Positions 31,047 through 35,539 of a DNA stretch of 35,539 nt are shown here, piece after piece. The first letter of the stretch is position 1, and each line of letters starts with the position of its first letter. The position numbers and the translations under genes are program-made. Below the pieces are notes generated by a model. It was given only the letters and a program-made list of their open reading frames with translations. It did no database searches and was not told where the DNA came from. Source of the DNA: Teichococcus deserti (GTDB taxonomy: Bacteria > Pseudomonadota > Alphaproteobacteria > Acetobacterales > Acetobacteraceae); NCBI RefSeq assembly GCF_001982615.1, contig NZ_MLCO01000029.1:1-35539 (forward strand). Reading direction: 5' to 3'.

Positions 31047-31123
31047 CGGAGCGTAGCGCAGTCTGGTAGCGCACCAGTCTGGGGGACTGGGGGTCGTGGG
31101 TTCGAATCCCGCCGCTCCGACCA
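31047..31123 (+). tRNA. tRNA-Pro (anticodon GGG)
   Basis: A 77-nt cloverleaf. The acceptor stem CGGAGCG (31047-31053) pairs with CGCTCCG (31113-31119), with discriminator A and encoded CCA (31121-31123). The anticodon stem CCAGT/ACTGG encloses CTGGGGG, giving anticodon GGG. The C1-G72 first pair is typical of bacterial tRNA-Pro. Confidence 0.97.
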
Positions 31124-31136
31124 AAGCCCAAGAAAG

Positions 31137-31170
31137 CGGCCCTGCATCGCCTGATGCAGGGCCGTTTTTT
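31137..31170 (+). terminator. Intrinsic terminator after tRNA-Pro
   Basis: CGGCCCTGCATC (31137-31148) pairs perfectly with GATGCAGGGCCG (31153-31164) across GCCT and is followed by six T. On the other strand the same stem is followed by GCTTTCTT, so it may also weakly terminate the kinase gene that converges on it. Confidence 0.94.
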
Positions 31171-31213
31171 GTTTGTAATGGGGTGCCGGCGGGGGGTGTC
31201 AGCCGCGGGGGCG

Positions 31214-33544
31214 TCAGCCGGGCTCGGCAGTCTCGCTCTCCGGGCGCTCCAGCACCACGGCGACGGCGGCGGCCAGCTCGCTGCGGCGATAGGGCTTGCG
31301 CAGCACCGCCGCCGCATGCCCGGCCAGCCCGTCCGGCGCCTCGTAGCCGGTGATGAAGACATAGGGCACGCCCAGCGCCGCCAGCCGCTCGGCGATCGGG
31401 AAGACCTCGGTGCCGCCCAGCTTCACGTCCAGCACCGCGGCGCTGAGCTGCGCCGAGACCAGCGGCATCGCCTCGGTCGGGCTGCGCGCCGGGCCGACCA
31501 CGATGCAGCCGAGCTCGCGCAGCAGATGCGCGGCCTCCATCGCCAGCAGCGCCTCGTCCTCGACCAGCAGCACCCGCGGCGCCGGCCCGACCGAGAGCGA
31601 GGTCATGGCGCTGCCATGCGGCCCGACCTGGGGCTCCGCCTCGGCGGCGGGCCCGGCGCCGGATCCGGGCTGTGCGCCCATCAGCGGCAGGGTGTGCCGC
31701 GCCGGCAGCCGCAGCGTCAGCCGCAGCCCGGCGGTGCGCCATTCGACATGCAGCGCGCCGCCCAGCTGCCGCTCGGCCAGCTGCCGGATCAGCCGGCCGC
31801 CGAAATGCTGCTGCGCCGGCGGCACCAGCAGCGGCGGCCCGCCGCGCTCGCTCCAGACCAGGCGCAGCACCGCCTCGCCCTCCGGCCGCTCCCAGTCCAG
31901 CACGACATGGCCGCCCGGGGTGCTGAGCGCGCCATGCCGGGCCGCGTTGGTCACCAGCTCGTGCAGCAGCATGGCCAGCGGCTGCACGGCGGTCGCCGCC
32001 AGCCGGATCGGCGGACCCTCCAGCACCACGCGCTCGGCATGGGCGGCGAGCTCGCCCTCGGCCACCGCGCGCAGGGACGCGCCGTCCCAGGATTCGCGCG
32101 CCAACAGCGAATGCGCCCGCGCCATGGCGGCGATGCGGCCCTCGGCACTGGCCGCGAAATTGGCGGGCGGCACGTCGCGCGGCGCGAGGCGCACCAGCGA
32201 CAGCGCCACGGCCAGCGCGTTCTTGGCGCGGTGGTCGACCTCGCGCATGAGCAGCGCCTGGCGCGCCTCGCTCTCGCGCTTGGCGACGGCGCGCAGATGC
32301 AGCGCCTCGCCGACCCGCATCAGGCTGGCCCGCGCCGAGGCCACCTCGCGGATCGCGGCGGTGGGGCGGATCGGCGGCGGCGCCTCGGCCAGGGCGACGG
32401 CGGCGGCGTCGCGCCCCAGCCCCTCGACCTCCTGGCCCAGCCGCCGGCCCAGCCGCAGCGCCAGCAGCGCCGGCAGCCCCAGCGCCAGCAGCCCGCCCAC
32501 GGCAGCCAGGCCCAGCGCCCGCCATTGCGGCAGATCGACCTCGTAGCGCGGCGCGGCATAGGCGACGCTCCAGGGCACCGTGCCCAGGCGGCGGATGGCG
32601 CCATAGACCTGGATGCCACCGCGGGTCTCGGTGCTGAGCAGGGCCGCGGTCGAATCCCGCTGCGTCTGGAAGTCGAGCACCGGCTGGCTGGCCGGCAGCC
32701 CGAGGAAGCGCGGCGTGTCGCTGGAATGCGCGACCACCGCGCCGCCGCGGTCGACCACGCTGGCGATCCAGCCGGGCGGCGGCTGCTGCTCGGCCAGCAC
32801 CTCGGCGATTCGCTGCGGCTGCATCACCGCCACCAGCACGGCGACCACCTGCTGCTGGCGCAGCACCGGCAGGCTGAGGGCGATGCGCCAGCCCGGATCC
32901 TCGGCGCTGCGGTAGAGGTCGGAGACGCGCGGCCGCCGCTGCTGCAGGATGCGGGCCCAGATCTGCGCGAAATCGGCGCCGGTGCCCTCGGCATGGGGCG
33001 CGTATTGCAGCCGCTCGACCGCGGGCAGGGGGGCGCCGGCGGGATGGCCGGTGTTCATCACCTGGCGCGGCGCCCGGGCGTCGGGGGCCAGCAGGATCAG
33101 CCGCCGCAGCCCGCTGGTCGGGCGGTCGAGCAGCGCCTCGGCCTGGGCGCGGAAGCCGCCCACCGCCTCGCCGCTGCCGTCGTCCAGCAGCGCCGCGTCC
33201 AGCATCGGCGAGGTCGCCAGCGCGTCAAGGGCGGCGATGCCGGCGCGCAGCTCGCGGTCGACCGCCAGCTGCAGGGCGCGGCCGGTGTGCTGCATGCCCC
33301 GCAGCACCTCGCCGCGCTGTTCATGCGCGGTCCACAGCGCCAGGGCGCCGGCCAGCAGCACCAGCGGCAGGGTGACCGCCAGCACCAGCCGCAGGATCTG
33401 CATGCGGAACCGCAGGGGGCGGCGCGGCCGGCGGCGTGCGGCCGGCAGGGGATCCGTCGCCTCGGGCTGGGCCCGGGCGGCGGAGAAGCTGGGCGCGGCG
33501 GCGCCCGGCCCGGCCGGGCCCGGCCTTTCGGAGCCAGGCATCAT
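31214..33544 (-). CDS. Membrane-bound HWE-family hybrid histidine kinase with C-terminal receiver domain
   Basis: About 776 residues from ATG 33544. Order of parts (numbering from that start): Arg/Pro-rich cytoplasmic leader; membrane helix near 50-72; an extracytoplasmic domain of about 270 residues, probably Cache-like; a second helix near 343-365; a linker; and the kinase. The phospho-acceptor is His438 in MREVDHRAKN (the HRxxN form). The N-box is LLHELVTNAARHGALS, and the WSE motif with GGP before HFGGRLI marks the HWE family. A receiver domain ends the protein (VLLVEDEA, Asp706 in AVLDVKLGG, Thr732, Lys750 in RKPYRR). No output domain or separate response regulator lies nearby. Start is uncertain: in-frame options are 33658 (GTG), 33583 and 33403. 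Confidence 0.88.
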   Translation of the reverse strand: MMPGSERPGPAGPGAAAPSFSAARAQPEATDPLPAARRRPRRPLRFRMQILRLVLAVTLPLVLLAGALALWTAHEQRGEVLRGMQHTGRALQLAVDRELRAGIAALDALATSPMLDAALLDDGSGEAVGGFRAQAEALLDRPTSGLRRLILLAPDARAPRQVMNTGHPAGAPLPAVERLQYAPHAEGTGADFAQIWARILQQRRPRVSDLYRSAEDPGWRIALSLPVLRQQQVVAVLVAVMQPQRIAEVLAEQQPPPGWIASVVDRGGAVVAHSSDTPRFLGLPASQPVLDFQTQRDSTAALLSTETRGGIQVYGAIRRLGTVPWSVAYAAPRYEVDLPQWRALGLAAVGGLLALGLPALLALRLGRRLGQEVEGLGRDAAAVALAEAPPPIRPTAAIREVASARASLMRVGEALHLRAVAKRESEARQALLMREVDHRAKNALAVALSLVRLAPRDVPPANFAASAEGRIAAMARAHSLLARESWDGASLRAVAEGELAAHAERVVLEGPPIRLAATAVQPLAMLLHELVTNAARHGALSTPGGHVVLDWERPEGEAVLRLVWSERGGPPLLVPPAQQHFGGRLIRQLAERQLGGALHVEWRTAGLRLTLRLPARHTLPLMGAQPGSGAGPAAEAEPQVGPHGSAMTSLSVGPAPRVLLVEDEALLAMEAAHLLRELGCIVVGPARSPTEAMPLVSAQLSAAVLDVKLGGTEVFPIAERLAALGVPYVFITGYEAPDGLAGHAAAVLRKPYRRSELAAAVAVVLERPESETAEPG

Positions 33545-33624
33545 CCGGAGTGTCGCCCCAATGTCCGTCGTTCCAGTGTCCATCGCTCCAGCGGTCCATC
33601 GTGGCCGGCAGGCGCGGCCTGCAG

Positions 33625-33692
33625 GCTTAACGTGGGGGCAGTGGCGGCCCGGGGACAACTTTACCGCGAGGGGAGCGAAGCGTGCTTAACGT
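33625..33692. repeat. Direct repeat GCTTAACGT upstream of the kinase
   Basis: The 9-mer occurs at 33625-33633 and 33684-33692 on the plus strand, 59 nt apart, in the leader of the minus-strand kinase gene. Its role is unknown. Confidence 0.45.
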
Positions 33693-33721
33693 TCCGGCGA
33701 TTTTTCTGGCAGCGGGTGAGA

Positions 33722-33738
33722 TTTTCGCCTGGCGAAAA
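33722..33738. promoter_or_regulatory. 17-bp palindrome, candidate operator upstream of the kinase
   Basis: TTTTCGCC T GGCGAAAA is a perfect inverted repeat with 8-bp arms and a one-base centre. It lies between the aldehyde dehydrogenase terminator and the kinase gene, about 180 nt before the kinase start used here. It is AT-tipped in GC-rich DNA and has no T-run, so it fits a dimeric regulator site better than a terminator. Confidence 0.5.
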
Positions 33739-33847
33739 CTTTAGCGCGGCCGACCAGCACCTGGATTCCAGAGGGTTGTTGCGGTCTGCAAACTTCGCGC
33801 AAGCGCGTCGTCGCTGTCCTGCAGCCCAGGGTTGTGGAGGCAACCGC

Positions 33848-33876
33848 AAAAAAGGCCCCGGCGCGACGCCGGGGCC
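33848..33876 (-). terminator. Intrinsic terminator of the aldehyde dehydrogenase gene
   Basis: On the minus strand GGCCCCGGCG (33876-33867) pairs with CGCCGGGGCC (33863-33854) across TCG, followed by six T (33853-33848). It lies 31 nt after the stop codon. Confidence 0.93.
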
Positions 33877-33906
33877 CTGTGCCGGGCCGGGACCTCTTGG
33901 AACCGG

Positions 33907-35418
33907 TCAGGCCATGTTGATCATGATGGTCTTCTTGTGGGTGAAGTGCTCCAGCATCGATTCGAGGCTGGCTTCCTTGCCCAGGCCCGAGGCCTTGACG
34001 CCGCCATAGGAGAGGTTGGGCTGCACCACCAGGTTCTGGTTGACCTGGACCAGGCCGGCCTCGATGCGGTGGGCGAAGGTCACCGCGATCTTCAGGTTGT
34101 TGGTCCAGAGGCTGGCGGCCAGGCCGAACTCGGTGTCGTTGGCGGCGGCCAGCACCTCTTCCGCCTCGTCGAAGGGGAAGATGCAGGTGACCGGGCCGAA
34201 GATCTCCTCGCGGACCAGCCGGCTCTCCTGGGTCAGGCCGGTGAAGATATGCGGCTGGATGAACAGGCCCTTCTTCAGCGCGGCATCGGTCGGCATGGCC
34301 GAGCAGGCGCGGCCGGTGGCGCCGGCGGTGGCCTTCCCTTCGTCGATGAAGGTCTTCACCTTGTCGAACTGGCCGGGCGAGATGATGGTGCCGATATCGG
34401 TCTTCTCATCCAGCGGGTCGCCCATGACCATGGCGTCCACCCGCTTGGCCATCTCGGCGACGAAGCGGTCGAAGATCGGCCGCTCGACGAAGATGCGGCT
34501 GGCCGCGGTGCAGCTCTGGCCCTGGCGGGTGAAGCGCATCGAGGTCAGCGCGCCGGCGACGGTCTTCTCGAAATCGCAGTCGGCGAAGACGATCATCGGC
34601 GACTTGCCGCCGAGCTCCAGCGTCACCGGGATCAGCTTGTCGGCGGCCGCCCGGTAGATGATCTTGCCGGTCTCGACGCTGCCGGTGAAGGTCACCTTCT
34701 TCACCAGCGGATGGGCGACCAGCGGCGCGCCGCATTCCGGCCCCTGGCCGGAAAGCAGGTTGAACACGCCCGGCGGCAGCACGCGGTTTATGAGTTCGGC
34801 GATGCGCAGCACCGCCAGCGGCGCCTCCTCGGCCGACTTCACCACCACCGCGTTGCCGGCGACGAGGGCGGGCGCGACCTTCAGCGCCAGCAGCATCATC
34901 GGGATGTTCCAGGGGATGATGGCGCCGACCACGCCGAGCGGCTCGCGCACCGTCATGTTCAGCACGTCGGGGCCGAAGGGCACCGTCTCGCCCTTGATCT
35001 CGCCGCCCAGCCCGCCGAAGAACTCGAAGATGTCGGCGACGTTGTTGGCCTCGACGCGGCTCTCGGTGCGCAGCGCCTTGCCAGTCTCGAGGGCGACAAG
35101 CCGGGCCAGCTCCTCGACATGGGCGCGGATCAGCTGCGCCGCCTGGTGCACCAGGGCGCCGCGCTTGCGGGCCGGGACCCTGGCCCATTCCTTCTGGGCG
35201 CGGGCGGCATCCGTCACCGCCGCCTCGACATCGGCGGCATCGCCGTCGGCCGCCTCGGCCACCGTCGCGCCGGTCGCCGGATTGACCACCGCGAAGGTCC
35301 TGCCCGACGTCGCCGGGGCAAAGCGGCCGCCGATGAAATGCGCGCCCGACAAAGCGCGGGCCAGGGCATGCGGGTCGTTGCTGGGGGCTTCCGGCGTCGG
35401 GTTCGGGCGGTCGAGCAT
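33907..35418 (-). CDS. NAD(P)-dependent aldehyde dehydrogenase
   Basis: A 503-residue enzyme of the ALDH superfamily that oxidises an aldehyde to a carboxylate. The catalytic residues are present: Asn171 (IIPWNIP), Lys194 (VVKSAEEAP, where the usual sequence is KPSE or KPAE), Glu268 (LELGGKSP) and nucleophile Cys303 (GQSCTAASR). The EEIFGPV motif and the C-terminal SYGGVKASGLGKE are standard. The substrate cannot be told from sequence. GGGAGA lies about 10 nt before ATG 35418. It stands alone on the minus strand with its own terminator; the 121 nt upstream of it to the window edge show no further gene. Confidence 0.93.
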   Translation of the reverse strand: MLDRPNPTPEAPSNDPHALARALSGAHFIGGRFAPATSGRTFAVVNPATGATVAEAADGDAADVEAAVTDAARAQKEWARVPARKRGALVHQAAQLIRAHVEELARLVALETGKALRTESRVEANNVADIFEFFGGLGGEIKGETVPFGPDVLNMTVREPLGVVGAIIPWNIPMMLLALKVAPALVAGNAVVVKSAEEAPLAVLRIAELINRVLPPGVFNLLSGQGPECGAPLVAHPLVKKVTFTGSVETGKIIYRAAADKLIPVTLELGGKSPMIVFADCDFEKTVAGALTSMRFTRQGQSCTAASRIFVERPIFDRFVAEMAKRVDAMVMGDPLDEKTDIGTIISPGQFDKVKTFIDEGKATAGATGRACSAMPTDAALKKGLFIQPHIFTGLTQESRLVREEIFGPVTCIFPFDEAEEVLAAANDTEFGLAASLWTNNLKIAVTFAHRIEAGLVQVNQNLVVQPNLSYGGVKASGLGKEASLESMLEHFTHKKTIMINMA

Positions 35419-35539
35419 GGGGCGGCGTTCTCCCGGGAAATCGGTCTGCAGAAATCGGTCTGGTCGGCGTGGCGGCGCGGCCGGGCAGGGGTGCCGCCCG
35501 GCGCGAGGGCGGGACCATGCGCTGCCGGAGGGCCGCCGG

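Noticed and set aside
33691-33695. GGAAC on the minus strand upstream of the kinase as a general-stress (EcfG) -35 element
   Set aside because: There is no GTT-type -10 partner at the expected 16-17-nt distance.
31154-34009. A 951-codon plus-strand frame opposite the histidine kinase
   Set aside because: It overlaps the tRNA-Pro terminator and is rich in Arg, Gln and Pro with no domain. The minus strand has all kinase and receiver motifs in one frame.

Overview
The window is a GC-rich (roughly two-thirds G+C by eye), densely coded piece of bacterial chromosome. Gene order and protein sequences point to an alphaproteobacterium of the Rhodospirillales, most likely Acetobacteraceae (Roseomonas-like). 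Reasons: the order trigger factor-clpP-clpX-lon-HU followed by a full nuoA-N operon and birA-coaX-RNase J, the alphaproteobacterial ihfA-merR pair, and the HWE-type histidine kinase. The taxonomic assignment is inference. I see no transposase, integrase, phage gene, CRISPR array, rRNA gene or origin.

Region 1 (1-7483) is the protein quality-control block: tRNA-Leu(TAG), trigger factor, ClpP, ClpX, Lon and an HU-type nucleoid protein, then tRNA-Val(TAC). Two heat-shock (sigma-32-like) promoters with the same 14-nt spacer can be read upstream of clpP and lon. A strong intrinsic terminator closes lon, and three consecutive hairpins follow hup. tRNA-Asp(GTC) (7836-7912) has a textbook promoter and terminator and separates this block from the next.

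Region 2 (8137-22600) encodes all 14 subunits of the proton-pumping NADH:quinone oxidoreductase (complex I) in the order A-B-C-D-E-F-G-H-I-J-K-L-M-N, all on the + strand and many overlapping by 1-8 nt. The only loose joints are H-I and I-J. H-I is filled exactly by a 27-codon open frame; I-J carries two hairpins and an 11-codon frame that overlaps the nuoJ start. NuoJ ends in a very His-rich tail and NuoE begins with a His-rich stretch.

Region 3 (22601-30917) holds birA (no DNA-binding domain), coaX (type III pantothenate kinase), RNase J, guaB, rsmB, a GNAT acetyltransferase, ihfA and a small MerR-like regulator. Three copies of a hairpin-forming intergenic repeat sit around this block: one between nuoN and birA, and two in opposite orientation between RNase J and guaB. 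Paired substitutions in the stems of these repeats are the best sign in the window of an uncatalogued structured element.

Region 4 (30918-35539) has tRNA-Pro(GGG) with promoter and terminator, then a strand switch. On the minus strand lie a membrane-bound HWE hybrid histidine kinase with a C-terminal receiver domain and, upstream of it, an NAD(P)-dependent aldehyde dehydrogenase with its own terminator. A 17-bp palindrome lies in the gap upstream of the kinase.

Most of the window is conserved housekeeping DNA. I did not find a new defence, mobile or biosynthetic system. The items worth follow-up are the hairpin repeat family, the micro-ORFs inside the nuo operon, the His-rich complex I extensions, the ClpX loop substitution and the kinase with its palindrome.
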